From Ferrovum sp. (GTDB lineage Bacteria; Pseudomonadota; Gammaproteobacteria; Burkholderiales; Ferrovaceae): DNA of 64,000 bases. Made by a program: the position numbers and the translations under genes. Below, piece after piece: positions 48,701 through 57,100 of this stretch. Numbering within the stretch: the stretch's first letter is position 1; each line of letters starts with the position of its first letter. The notes under the pieces are model-generated. The model worked only from the letters and a program-made list of their open reading frames with translations. It did not search any database and was not told the origin of the DNA. The stretch is taken from positions 42,225 to 106,224 of the forward strand of contig WJXM01000049.1 of the NCBI GenBank assembly GCA_019456405.1, read 5' to 3'.

Positions 48701-50311
48701 GCGGGAGAAGCCATCCGTCGCAACCTGCAGGTGCTCAAACCCTTTGGGCGTTTTCTGGAACTGGGTAAACGGGATTTTTTCGAGAACACTCCGCTGGGTC
48801 TGCGCCCCTTCAAGGACAACATCAGTTACTTCGGCATCGATGCCGACCAGATTCTGACGGCGCGCCCCGAACTGGCGGCCAAACTGTTCCGCGAACTGAT
48901 GGCGCTGTTCCGGGCCGGCCTGCTCACTCCTTTGCCCTATCGGGTGTTTTCCGGGGAACAGGTGGTGGATGCTTTCCGGACCATGCAACAGGCCCATCAT
49001 ATCGGCAAGATCGTGGTCACTCTGAAGGATTTTCAACCCCGCTTCGATGCCGCCGTACTGCCGACCCCCGCGCCTCTGTCCCTCAGCGCCGAACGCACCT
49101 GGCTCATCACCGGAGGGATTGCGGGCTTTGGCTTGGCCACGGCGCGCTGGTTGATTGGGCGCGGGGCCCGTCATCTGGTGCTGGTGGGACGGCGCGGTGC
49201 TAAAACGCCGGGAGCCGCCACGGCGCTCGAGGCCCTTCACAAAACCGGGGCCACGGTTCAACTCCTGGCCGCCGATGTCACGGATGAAGACAGTTTGCGC
49301 ACGGTATTGACCCATATTCAGGAAAACCTGCCTCCGCTGGGAGGCGTGGTCCACGCGGCCATGGTGCTGGAGGATGCCTTGCTGGCCAATCAGGACGAGG
49401 AAGGGTTTCGCCGGGTCCTGGCGCCCAAACTGCTTGGCGCCTGGCACCTGCACCGCCTGACGGCCGACATCCCGCTGGAGTATTTCATCCTGTATTCCTC
49501 GGTCACCACCCTGATCGGAAATCCGGGGCAGGGCAACTATGTGGCGGCCAATGCCTATCTGGAAAGTCTGGCACAACAGCGTCGCGCCCTCGGTCTTCCC
49601 GCGCTGTGTATCGCTTGGGGTCCGGTGGCCGATGCCGGTTATCTGACCACCCACGAGGCGCTGCTGGAAGGGCTGGAAGCCCGCTTGGGAGGAGTTCCCC
49701 TCCAGGCTGAGGCGGCTCTGGATCAAATGGGACAATGGCTGAAAGCCGAGGGGGTGAACTCCTCCTTGACCCTGGCCAATTTTTCCTGGGGCAGCCTGGC
49801 GCGTTTTCTTCCCTCGGCTCAAAGTGCGCGCTTCGATCCCTTGCGCCATTCCCATGACGAGGACGCGGAACAGGAGAGCGGCGATTTTGCCGCCCAGATC
49901 GCCGGTAAATCTCCCCAGGAAGTCCTTGAACGGGTGCGTCATCTGGTGGCCCATGAAGTGGCGCAGGTGCTGTGCATGAAGGCCGACCAACTCGACCCCC
50001 AGCGTTCCCTTCATGATCTGGGGATGGATTCCCTGATGGCGGTGGAACTGGCGCTGGGACTGGAAAAACGCTGCGGGATTCAACTGCCCGCCATGATCCT
50101 CAACGAGGGCCCCACCCTGGAGCGCATCAGCGCCCGCATTGCCGAGAAACTGCACTCGAAGCAACCGGACGACTCCGCCCAACCCGGTATGTCGGAACTG
50201 GTCGTGGCGTTGGCGGGGCAGCATGGCGAACAACTCAGCGCCACCCTGGTTGCGGAAACGGTGGAAACCATGCAAGACTTGGCGCGTCGCGCAAGCCGAG
50301 GAGCCTCATGA
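42764..50311 (+). CDS. Type I polyketide/fatty-acid synthase for a capsule lipid (RkpA/WcbR-like)
   Basis: 2,515 residues from a TTG start with GGGAG eight bases upstream. Domains in order: KS (catalytic Cys174 in DTACSSS, His310 in EAHGTGT, KSNLGH), AT (Ser630 in GHSVGE; YAFH at 731-734, which is closer to the malonyl-type HAFH than to methylmalonyl YASH), DH (His931 in DHRVGQ, Asp1093), a methyltransferase-like segment (LEIGPGT at 1392-1398, followed by ILRHWLHGTDN), ER (GGAGGVG at 1910), KR (GGIAGFG at 2117, Tyr2259) and ACP (Ser2423 in LGMDSLM). All reducing domains are present, so a fully reduced chain is expected, built iteratively since there is one module. There is no thioesterase; the next gene, an oxoamine synthase, probably releases the chain. 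The pair resembles rkpA/rkpG and wcbR/wcbT of known capsule loci. It starts the capsule operon. Confidence 0.92.
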   Translation: MLQPIAIVGLSFRFPGDIESEQGFWEVLRGGRDVVTRIDPERWAVGELHDDRRKEPGRSVTFDAGVLSRIDAFDAGFFGISPREAAWLDPQQRLMLELAWEAMEDGGIVPSSLAGTHTAVYVGISGLDYSMRGLDDLSSMTGYSMTGNTLSIAANRLSYVFDLRGPSLAVDTACSSSLVALHHACQTLQAGEAETALVGGVNLLLHPYPFIGFSKASMLSSAGRCRVFSDAATGYVRSEGGAVLLLMPLERAQAEGRLIHGVILGTGVNADGARKTGLTIPSSEGQAELMASVLRRSGLEASQVDFVEAHGTGTAIGDPIEASALGQVYGAARSPDHPLPIGSVKSNLGHLETASGMAGLVKTLLVLKHGQIPPTLHCQTLNPKIDFTALNLQVVTRSQSLPPSDRPRIAGVNSFGFGGANAHVLVQAAPRAALAPLNPPSVPAPASPWPPLFLSAQTVPALRELALRHAAALRTLTPEDYYDWAYSAAHHRAWLEQRLALEPSSLVTMAEALDSFAQGGASNGIVREEGAPGTAGGVAFVYTGNGAQWVGMGRRLWEESPRFGEILESFEEPLAARAGFSLRAELWAGEESSRLDDTAVAQPLLFVVQLALTQWLQEQGVEPMAVTGHSVGEVAAAWAAGILTRDQALDVICARSAAQATTRGRGRMAALGLTASRWEAWAVERDWSEVVIAGYNGPGNLTLAGSEAVLDQVKAEADAQGVFFRKLDLDYAFHSPFMDPIQAGLVRSLAGLHPRPGRKILVSTVTGKEIQGQELGARYWWDNVRCPVQFASAIGTLADLGCRTFIEIGPHGILQHYLKECLASRDGSYHIAASQRRQSDGLKDLERLVVRIHLWDASPPAAPYFPTKGKFLDLPRYPWQRQRHWLPKTSEGYQIIQRQRRHPLLGWRLQETQAAWEVILDPAKQAWLQDHRVGQALVLPGAAYVEMALAASREWFGASSAEVEELDILAPVVFDGEHGRTLRFELHPRDGHFTLRSRQRLSEDEWTLHASGRLLGASSGSPVTSLGGEFKGAVQQLSGATHYRMTHALGLDYGPTFQGIDTVRVQGDRLSATLRSVPSPEAGDWELPPWVLDQCFQSLVDFFQAEIEGGRGVPYLPVKMGRVKVWRQTPVTHFEALLKRRQGRSVTADFTLWDQAGHCVAQLTDCRFRAMPLSNAHDSVHAACWGTVAVLCPGAREESQSPPGKVAQWGGQLRSLMLTQESDGNRLALFREGLPLFDALAMAFACRAFDQLGQELDGWVRDDSRCPAPLRPYFHWLRRQLQQEGWLQLKSGQWRLMSGELPLPEEIWRTLLQEYPQALPELVQLGHVGRHLSDLLSGRIDLVPFKTGLIHSPLTETLFEEAPAYSGIFRALTQWLPHLAKDWPLRRRLRILEIGPGTATLAQCLKGVLPERLDYVLGHTESAVVGRLQVEVADYPWLHAVQLDAATLAPMDAPAVPGHYDLIILRHWLHGTDNPARTVAAVRRWMAQGGVLILAERHADLSTHLNYGMDPSWWSPDEPDQGRLHGPQAWQAVLEHAGWREVTVVTEPVSGEMAMGSYLMLAQMSEPVSFAEPSVSPSRHWGWLNPCPHELEALGRLLRSQGDQVWVPDNLEDEPSLPPEVTHWVYFAPAPEGSEGEMTPTLSLFHRVQALARIQSSTPTQLWIVTQGGSLQTDPVPEFSQPAHGAVWGLGRVLMNEYPDWRVTLLDLQAENISGPSWAERVVEEWRTPGADQEIVLTREARYGLRVIPLQAPATNCAPHSYRLDFKVPGQLRNLTWMPIPDRPLGDDDIEIRPHAVGLNFRDVMYVLGLLPDEAVEKGFAGASLGLECAGTVLRVGSGVHTFRAGDEVMGFGSACFSSVVRTVAAAVIHKPAHWSFEAAASVTTAFFTVYYALQHLAQVQPGERVLIHGGAGGVGIAAIQVAKHLGAEIFATAGTEEKRDFVHLLGADHVFDSRTLDYAEAILSATGGEGVDVVLNSLAGEAIRRNLQVLKPFGRFLELGKRDFFENTPLGLRPFKDNISYFGIDADQILTARPELAAKLFRELMALFRAGLLTPLPYRVFSGEQVVDAFRTMQQAHHIGKIVVTLKDFQPRFDAAVLPTPAPLSLSAERTWLITGGIAGFGLATARWLIGRGARHLVLVGRRGAKTPGAATALEALHKTGATVQLLAADVTDEDSLRTVLTHIQENLPPLGGVVHAAMVLEDALLANQDEEGFRRVLAPKLLGAWHLHRLTADIPLEYFILYSSVTTLIGNPGQGNYVAANAYLESLAQQRRALGLPALCIAWGPVADAGYLTTHEALLEGLEARLGGVPLQAEAALDQMGQWLKAEGVNSSLTLANFSWGSLARFLPSAQSARFDPLRHSHDEDAEQESGDFAAQIAGKSPQEVLERVRHLVAHEVAQVLCMKADQLDPQRSLHDLGMDSLMAVELALGLEKRCGIQLPAMILNEGPTLERISARIAEKLHSKQPDDSAQPGMSELVVALAGQHGEQLSATLVAETVETMQDLARRASRGAS

Positions 50312-51630
50312 GCAAAAAACCCCATCTCGGGCTGGGAACGCACGCCCGGGAACAATTGGTCAAACGCTTTCTCAACCGCAAGACGGAGGCCACGGCTTCC
50401 ACGGTATTCGGTGGAAACTCCGCGTATCTCGATATTCCCGAGGCGTTTTGTCAGTGGAACCGTCACCCCGGTTACGAGAAACTTCTGGTCCCCCGGGCCG
50501 CGGCCCAACGCCTGCGCATTGCCAATCCCTTCTTCAAGACCCATGAAGGCATGGGGGGAGCCACCACTCAGATCGGCGGGCGGTCCTACATCAATTTTTC
50601 CCATTACAATTACCTCGGCCTGTCCGGTCACCCCAGGGTCAATCAGGCCGCCAAGAATGCCATCGACCACTATGGCACCACGGTCTCCGCCAGCCGACTG
50701 GTGGCCGGAGAGCGTCCGATCCAGCGGGAACTGGAAGAAGCTCTGGCGGCGTTTTATGAAGTGGAGGATTGTGTCGTTTTCGTCAGCGGCCATGCCACCA
50801 ATGTCAGCACCATCGGCTACCTCTTCGGACCCAAGGACCTGGTGGTCCACGACAGCCTGATCCACAACAGTGTGATCGAAGGCATCCAGTTGTCCGGGGC
50901 GGCGCGCCGCTCTTTTCCCCATAACGATCCGGTCGCCCTTGACGCCCTGCTGCAGGAGATCCGGGGCCAGTTCGAGCGCACCCTCATCGTCATCGAGGGA
51001 CTGTACAGCATGGATGGGGACATCCCCGATTTGCCCCGGTTTGTGGACATCAAACAGCGTCATAAAGCCTTTCTCATGGTGGACGAAGCCCATTCCCTGG
51101 GCGTTTTAGGAAAAACCGGGCGCGGCATTCGCGAACATTGCCAAGTCAGTGGGCCGGTCGTGGACATCTGGATGGGCACCCTGAGCAAGTCGTTGGCCAG
51201 TTGCGGCGGCTACATCGCCGGGGAACGGGCGCTGATCGAGAATCTGAAATACGCGGCCCCCGGTTTCGTCTACAGCGTCGGTATCGCGCCTGTCCTGGCC
51301 GCCGCCGCCCTGGCCGCGCTCCGCATCCTCGAAGAAGAACCGGAACGGGTGGAACGACTGCACGCCCGCGCCCACCGATTTTTAACCCAAGCCCAGGACC
51401 AGGGCATCGACACCGGCCTGTCCCAAGGCTATGCCGTGATCCCGGCGCTGGCCGGAGGGTCCATCAAAGCCACCCAATGGTCCAACAAACTTTTTGATCA
51501 GGGCATCAATGTGCAACCCATTCTCTACCCCGCCGTGGAGGAGAAAATGGCCCGACTGCGGTTCTTTCTCAGCAGTCTGCATACCGATACCCAGATCGAC
51601 ACCACGATCCAAACCTTGAGCGCCCTGTAA
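50308..51630 (+). CDS. PLP-dependent alpha-oxoamine synthase (AONS/KBL/SPT family)
   Basis: Condenses an acyl thioester with an amino acid with loss of CO2, giving an amino ketone; 440 residues. An N-terminal extension of about 75 residues precedes the core: INFSHYNYLGLSGHP, HYGTTVSASRLVAGER, VVFVSGHATNVSTIGYL, HDSLIHNSVIEG, MVDEAHSLGVLGKTGRG (Asp and His of the cofactor site) and TLSKSLASCGGY with PLP lysine Lys294. It overlaps the PKS gene by ATGA, so the two are coupled and this enzyme probably takes the ACP-bound chain. It could make a sphingoid-base-like lipid that anchors the capsule. Bacterial relatives include RkpG and WcbT. The amino acid substrate is not evident. Confidence 0.9.
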   Translation: MSKKPHLGLGTHAREQLVKRFLNRKTEATASTVFGGNSAYLDIPEAFCQWNRHPGYEKLLVPRAAAQRLRIANPFFKTHEGMGGATTQIGGRSYINFSHYNYLGLSGHPRVNQAAKNAIDHYGTTVSASRLVAGERPIQRELEEALAAFYEVEDCVVFVSGHATNVSTIGYLFGPKDLVVHDSLIHNSVIEGIQLSGAARRSFPHNDPVALDALLQEIRGQFERTLIVIEGLYSMDGDIPDLPRFVDIKQRHKAFLMVDEAHSLGVLGKTGRGIREHCQVSGPVVDIWMGTLSKSLASCGGYIAGERALIENLKYAAPGFVYSVGIAPVLAAAALAALRILEEEPERVERLHARAHRFLTQAQDQGIDTGLSQGYAVIPALAGGSIKATQWSNKLFDQGINVQPILYPAVEEKMARLRFFLSSLHTDTQIDTTIQTLSAL

Positions 51631-51635
51631 AAACA

Positions 51636-52748
51636 ATGTTGACCAAACTCAAAAGCCTTGCAAGGAACACCCTGTTTCTCTATACCGTTGCCCTGCCCAC
51701 CACGCTATCCATTCTCTATTTCGGGCTGATCGCTTCCCCGGTGTACATCTCCGAATCCCGCTTTGTGGTCTATACCCCGAGCCAGCATGTCAGTGCCACC
51801 AGTTTGTCCAGTCTGCTGGGGAGCATGTCCGGCAACAATTCCTCCAGCGCCGCCTATGCGGTGCATGACTACATCGATTCGTGGGATGCCATGACAACCC
51901 TCGATCAAAAGTTTAACCTGCGCAAGGTCTACGGCAACCACGACATCGACCTCTTTGACCGTTTTGGGGGACTGGTTTATTCCGAGAGCAGCAATGTGGA
52001 GTTATTGCATTACTATCGGCATAAGGTGGGCGACAGCATCGACACCACCAGCGGTATCACCAGTCTGAGGGTGAGCGCGTACAGTGCGGCCGAGGCCCAG
52101 CAGTTGAACCAGTTCCTGCTCAAAAAGAGCGAGGACATCGTCAACCAGATGAACGACACGGCCCATAAAATGGCGGTGGAATATGCCAACAAGGAAGTTC
52201 TGGAGACCGAGACCAAACTGCAGCGGGCCACCGTCGCCTTGGCCACTTACCGAAACAAACATAAGGTGTTCAGCCCACCGGCCCAATCCGCCCTGCAACT
52301 GCAGATGGTGTCCAAACTGCAGGACCAGTTGATCGCCAACAAAGGTCAACTGGATGCCATTCAGATTCATGCTCCCCGTAATCCCCAAATCCCGGTGTTG
52401 GAAAGCAACATCCATTCCCTGGAGCAGGAAATCCAGAAACTGTCTGGCGAAGTCACCGGCGCAGGAGAATCTCTGGCCACCAAGGATGTGGAGTATGAAC
52501 GACTGACTGTCAACCAGGCCCTCCAGCAAAAACTGCTGGAAGTGTCGGTCGCCAGTCTGGAACAGGCCAGACTCACCGCCTTGAAGCAGGAACTCTACCT
52601 CGAAACCATCAGCAACCCCAGTTTGCCCGACGACAATGAAGAACCCAAGCGCGGTCAGGACATCCTCGCCACCCTCCTGGTTTCCCTGATCGTTTGGGGT
52701 ATCCTCACCATCGTCATTGCCGGGGTAAGAGAACACCATGACCGGTAG
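51636..52748 (+). CDS. kpsE: Capsule polysaccharide export inner-membrane protein, KpsE-like
   Basis: Periplasm-spanning polysaccharide co-polymerase/export protein, 370 residues. A membrane segment near 14-35 (LFLYTVALPTTLSILYFGLI), a large periplasmic part with long coiled-coil regions (e.g. YANKEVLETETKLQRATVALATYRNKH and EYERLTVNQALQQKLLEVSV), and a C-terminal membrane helix (ILATLLVSLIVWGILTIVIAG). The motif SPVYISESRFVVYTP at the start of the periplasmic domain is typical of KpsE/BexC/CtrB/WcbD proteins. It lies between the oxoamine synthase and the ABC exporter genes and overlaps kpsM by 11 bases. The outer-membrane channel (KpsD/Wza type) is not in the window. Confidence 0.88.
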   Translation: MLTKLKSLARNTLFLYTVALPTTLSILYFGLIASPVYISESRFVVYTPSQHVSATSLSSLLGSMSGNNSSSAAYAVHDYIDSWDAMTTLDQKFNLRKVYGNHDIDLFDRFGGLVYSESSNVELLHYYRHKVGDSIDTTSGITSLRVSAYSAAEAQQLNQFLLKKSEDIVNQMNDTAHKMAVEYANKEVLETETKLQRATVALATYRNKHKVFSPPAQSALQLQMVSKLQDQLIANKGQLDAIQIHAPRNPQIPVLESNIHSLEQEIQKLSGEVTGAGESLATKDVEYERLTVNQALQQKLLEVSVASLEQARLTALKQELYLETISNPSLPDDNEEPKRGQDILATLLVSLIVWGILTIVIAGVREHHDR

Positions 52749-53529
52749 AACCCAACCCACCTTCTGGCATCAACTCGCCATCCAGGGACGAGTCATCTGG
52801 GCGCTCGTCCTGCGCGAAATGATCACCCGCTTCGGAAGAGAGGGCATCGGCATCCTCTGGCTTTTGGGCGAACCCGCCATGTTCATCATTGGAGTGATGA
52901 CCATCTTCTCGCAGATGGACGAGGCCAGAAACGGCATCCCCATTGCCGAATACCTGGCCGTCAGTTATCCGACCCTGCTGCTCTGGCGCAACACCACGGG
53001 CCGTGTCGCCAAAGCCATCGAATCCAACCGGGCCTTGCTGCACCACGGCCCGATTCGTCCCATCGATCTCTTCTACTCCCGCATCCTGCTGGAATTCTCC
53101 GGGGCGGCGGGCAGTTTCTTGATGCTGTACCTGGTATTCGTCGCCCTTGGAATCTGTCACTGGCCCGCCGATGTCCTGCAAATGATCCTCGGCTACCTGA
53201 TGGTGGTCTGGTTCTCCTTCGGCTTCGTCCTGTTGATGGGTGCCCTCAGCGAACTGAGTGAAACCATCGACCGCATCTCTCACATCATTCTTTATTTGAT
53301 GATCCCATTTTCTGGAGTGTTTGCGCCCGCCGAAATTATCCCGGAAAAATTTCGAGACGCCATGCTCCTGTTTCCCTTATTGGATACCGTGGAAATGTTC
53401 CATGCGGGCTACTTCGGGGAACGGATGCATACCTATTATTCAGTGCCCTACACGCTTATGGCCAATCTGGTGATGACCTTTATGGGTTTGCTGCTGACCC
53501 AACTGGCGATACGGCGGGTGACCGTATGA
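52738..53529 (+). CDS. kpsM: Capsule polysaccharide ABC exporter permease, KpsM-like
   Basis: ABC-2 type membrane subunit of 263 residues that exports finished capsule chains across the inner membrane. The family pattern is seen in LVLREMITRFGREGIGILWLLGEPAMFIIGVMTIF near the N-terminus and in PIRPIDLFYSRILLEFSGAAG, with about six membrane helices; the C-terminus has HAGYFGERMHTYYSVPY and MTFMGLLLTQLAIRR. Gene order kpsE-kpsM-kpsT and overlaps at both ends (11 bases with kpsE, ATGA with kpsT) show a tightly coupled export operon. Confidence 0.92.
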   Translation: MTGRTQPTFWHQLAIQGRVIWALVLREMITRFGREGIGILWLLGEPAMFIIGVMTIFSQMDEARNGIPIAEYLAVSYPTLLLWRNTTGRVAKAIESNRALLHHGPIRPIDLFYSRILLEFSGAAGSFLMLYLVFVALGICHWPADVLQMILGYLMVVWFSFGFVLLMGALSELSETIDRISHIILYLMIPFSGVFAPAEIIPEKFRDAMLLFPLLDTVEMFHAGYFGERMHTYYSVPYTLMANLVMTFMGLLLTQLAIRRVTV

Positions 53530-54191
53530 CCGCCACCATCTTCGAACTCAAGGAGGTTTGCAAAAGCTACCCCATCCACCATGGTAAAGCCCAGCGGCAG
53601 GTGCTCAACAACATCAGCCTGAAAGTCCGGGAAGGCGAACGCTGGGGAATCCTGGGACGCAATGGAGCCGGTAAATCCACCCTGATCCGCCTCATCAGTG
53701 GGGCAGAATCTCCCCATTCGGGAAGCGTCACCAAATACCGCTCGATCTCCTGGCCCCTCGCTTTCGGGGGGGCCTTTCAAGGCAGTCTGACGGGGCGGGA
53801 CAATGTCCGATTGATCTGTCGGATCTACAACATCGACTTCAAGGACTGTATTGCCTTTGTGGAAGATTTTGCCGAACTGGGCGCCTACCTCTACGAACCC
53901 GTCAAAAGCTACTCCTCCGGAATGGCCGCACGACTGGCCTTCGCCATCTCCATGTCCGTGGAATTTGACTGTTTCCTGATTGACGAAGCCATGTCCGTGG
54001 GGGATCATCGTTTTCACGAGAAATGCAACCAGGAACTCTTCGACAAGAGAAAAGACCGCGCCATGATCATCGTCGCCCACCAGATGGACCTGATTCGGAA
54101 TCACTGCGACCATGCGGCGATTCTCCATCATGGAGAACTTCAGGTATGCGATACGGTAGAACAAGCAATCGTTCGTTATGGAGATTTATAA
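53526..54191 (+). CDS. kpsT: Capsule polysaccharide ABC exporter ATPase, KpsT-like
   Basis: ATP-binding subunit of the capsule exporter, 221 residues. Walker A GRNGAGKSTLIRLISG, signature SYSSGMAARLAFAISM (in place of the LSGGQ form, typical of KpsT), and Walker B FDCFLIDEAMSVGD, followed by HRFHEKCNQELFDKRKDRAMIIVAHQMDLIR. It lacks the C-terminal polysaccharide-binding domain of Wzt O-antigen exporters, consistent with a lipid-anchored group 2 type capsule. The stop is followed three bases later by the large sulfotransferase/glycosyltransferase gene, and G+C content falls at this point. Confidence 0.92.
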   Translation: MTATIFELKEVCKSYPIHHGKAQRQVLNNISLKVREGERWGILGRNGAGKSTLIRLISGAESPHSGSVTKYRSISWPLAFGGAFQGSLTGRDNVRLICRIYNIDFKDCIAFVEDFAELGAYLYEPVKSYSSGMAARLAFAISMSVEFDCFLIDEAMSVGDHRFHEKCNQELFDKRKDRAMIIVAHQMDLIRNHCDHAAILHHGELQVCDTVEQAIVRYGDL

Positions 54192-54194
54192 CCT

Positions 54195-57100
54195 ATGCGC
54201 CCATCAAAACGCATAATCGTTGTATTAGGCATGCACCGTAGCGGTACCAGCGCGGTGACCTGTGGATTAACAGCCCTGGGTGTCGATCTGGGAAACAAAT
54301 TGTTGCCGCCCGTTGAAGGTATCAATGCGAAAGGCTTTTTTGAAGATATTGATATTTATGCATTTAATATGGAAATTCTGCAGGCTATAAACAGCGACTG
54401 GCACTGCTTGGCCCCGATCGAACCGCATGACATTGAAACCCTCAATCAAAAAGGTTATTTCTTGCGTGCAGTGGATCTGCTTCGGCGAAAGACGGCAGGC
54501 ACCCCAATCTTCGGCTTTAAAGACCCGCGCCTAGCCAAATTATTGCCTTTCTGGAAACCCATATTCATCCATTGTGGATTTGACATCAGCTATGTATTGG
54601 CAATTCGCAATCCCCTCAGCATTGCACGATCGTTAGCGAACCGCGATGGGTTCAGCCACGAAAAAAGTTATATGCTATGGCTGGGTCATGTCTTAACCAG
54701 TATTAAGCACACAGAAACATATCATCGAGTACTGATTGATTACGACTGTCTGATGGAGGAACCACAAAAAAACCTAGAATTGGTCGCAAAACGGTTGGGT
54801 TTGGCAAAAGACGCACAAGCAATGCAACTCTACCAATCCGAGTTTATTGATAAAAAATTACGGCATACGATTTATGATGAAAATGATTTGGCACTTGACC
54901 CGGCTTGTCCGCCGTTAGCACATGAACTCTATGTCGCACTACTTGATGCCGTAACCGATAACAGACAACAACAAATAGAACTACCGGAATTTTATGCGCG
55001 CACTGAAATATGGATAAATGAATTTGAACGACTTAAATCCAGTTTGCGCTTGGCAGATCAACTTACAGCACAGGTCAATCAACTTAATCAATCCATCGCA
55101 GTTCGTAATGCGGAAATCACAGGTATTGTCACATCCGCAATTGCACAAGACCCAAATATTTTTAAGCAAGAGTTTGATCCGGCTTGGTATGTAAAGAAAT
55201 ATCCGGATATCGATCCCTCGCTAGTGGATCCATATCAGCACTACATCAGTTATGGCATTTCGGAAGGGAGAATCCCATCTGATAATCTTATTGGTTTCAC
55301 TCGTGATGGATTACTGAACGCATTAAAGGAAATTCAAGCACAGCGCGATCAATCGATGGCACTAGCCGAAGGTCAACTACAACAGATAGCAGAACAAAAA
55401 AAAGAAAATTCCAAGCAAACAGACATACTCAATCAGGAATTGCAACGCCTGCAAATGGAGTATGCGGCGCGAGAACATACGCATAGAACAACCATTGACT
55501 CATTGCAAAGTGAACTGACCAACCATTTGCGCAACCAGGCGCAAAAAGAACAGGAAATATCAGCACAGATATTGGGTATTCAACGGCAGGCCGACACCGA
55601 TAAAGCGGCTTTAAGCCAACAGTACGAAGCAGTGATTCGGGAGTTGCACGATCAAAAAGCGGAGAACGAATGGCTGACTGCAGAGCGCATTAATATTCTC
55701 AATCAGGAATTGCAGCGCCTGCAAACGGAGTATGCGGAGCGTGAACATACGCATAGAACAACCATTGATTCATTGCAAAGTGAACTGACCAATAATTTAC
55801 GCAACCAGTCGCAACGAGAACAGGAAATATCAGCACAGATATTGGGTATTCAACGGCAGGCCGACACCGATAAAGCGGCTTTAAGCCAACAGTACGAAGC
55901 GGTGATTCGGGAACTGCACGATCAAAAGGCGGAGAACGAATGGCTGACTGCAGAGCGCATTAATATTCTCAATCAGGAACTACAGCGCCTGCAAACGGAG
56001 TATGCGGCGCGTGAACTTACGCATAGAACAACCATGGATTCATTGCAAAGTGAACTGACTAACCATTTGCGCAACCAAGTGCAACGCGAACAGGAAATAT
56101 CAGCACAGATATTGGGTATTCAACGGCAGGCTGACACCGATAAAGCGGCATTAAGCCAACAGTACGAGGCCAAAATTCAAACTTTGCACGATCAAAAGGC
56201 AGAGCATGAGCAGATTTCTGTAGAGCGCATTCAAATGCTCAACCAGGAACTGCATCATTTGCGGTCGGAAAACGAAACAGGGAAACGGGTTCATGCAGAA
56301 GCCATAGTTTCTCTTCAAAATAAGCTGGCTGATAATTTGGGAGTGCAAGTCCAGCGTGAGCGGGAAATGGCGAGCCAACTTATTGCTTTGCAACAGCAAG
56401 CCGAACAGGAAAAAGTCAAACAAGCACATGGTTATGGTGAACAAGAACGAGTTCTGCACTATCGATATGCAGAGCGTGAAAAAAAACTTATCCAGCAAAT
56501 TCAAACCGACCAGCAATCGCATGAACAGCAAAAAAGTGAGCAGCGACGCGAGTATGTCGAGGCCTTCAATAAACAATTGTCCATCAAGCAGGATGAGATA
56601 CATAAGTTAACGCGGAATTGGTTGGCCACAGAACAAGCACAAATACAGATGATTAGTCATCTCCAGCATCAATTGAATTCCATGCGTAACACATTTTTAT
56701 GGCGCTCGACGGCTCCGTTTCGTAATTTAATTCGCTTGCTGAGTGTAAATAATTCAGTTAAGGATGACGCTGTACTGAAAAGTACTGAGCAGGTTATCGA
56801 AAAAATTCACCAGAATGGAATCATAGAAACTCAGGCTGAAACTGTTGATGACACCGCTCTAAATTTAGCATCCACACTACAAAATAAAACCGGAGTAAGA
56901 GATATGTCTCTAAGCCAATATAACACTGCAGTATCCACTTTAGATGAACTATTGTCTTACCATGATGAACGCTTTATTCGCTGTGCTTACCTAACTCTGC
57001 TTGGCCGCACACCCGATGCAGATGGCATGGGGTTCTACCTTAAAAAAATCAGGTCAGGTACCAGTAAGGCTGAAATTATTTATCAAATAAGTTCTAGTAA

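Noticed and set aside
47411..50275. Minus-strand open frame of about 950 codons under the 3' half of the PKS
   Set aside because: Antisense shadow; rich in His/Gln/Arg with no family resemblance, and the opposite strand carries ER, KR and ACP motifs.
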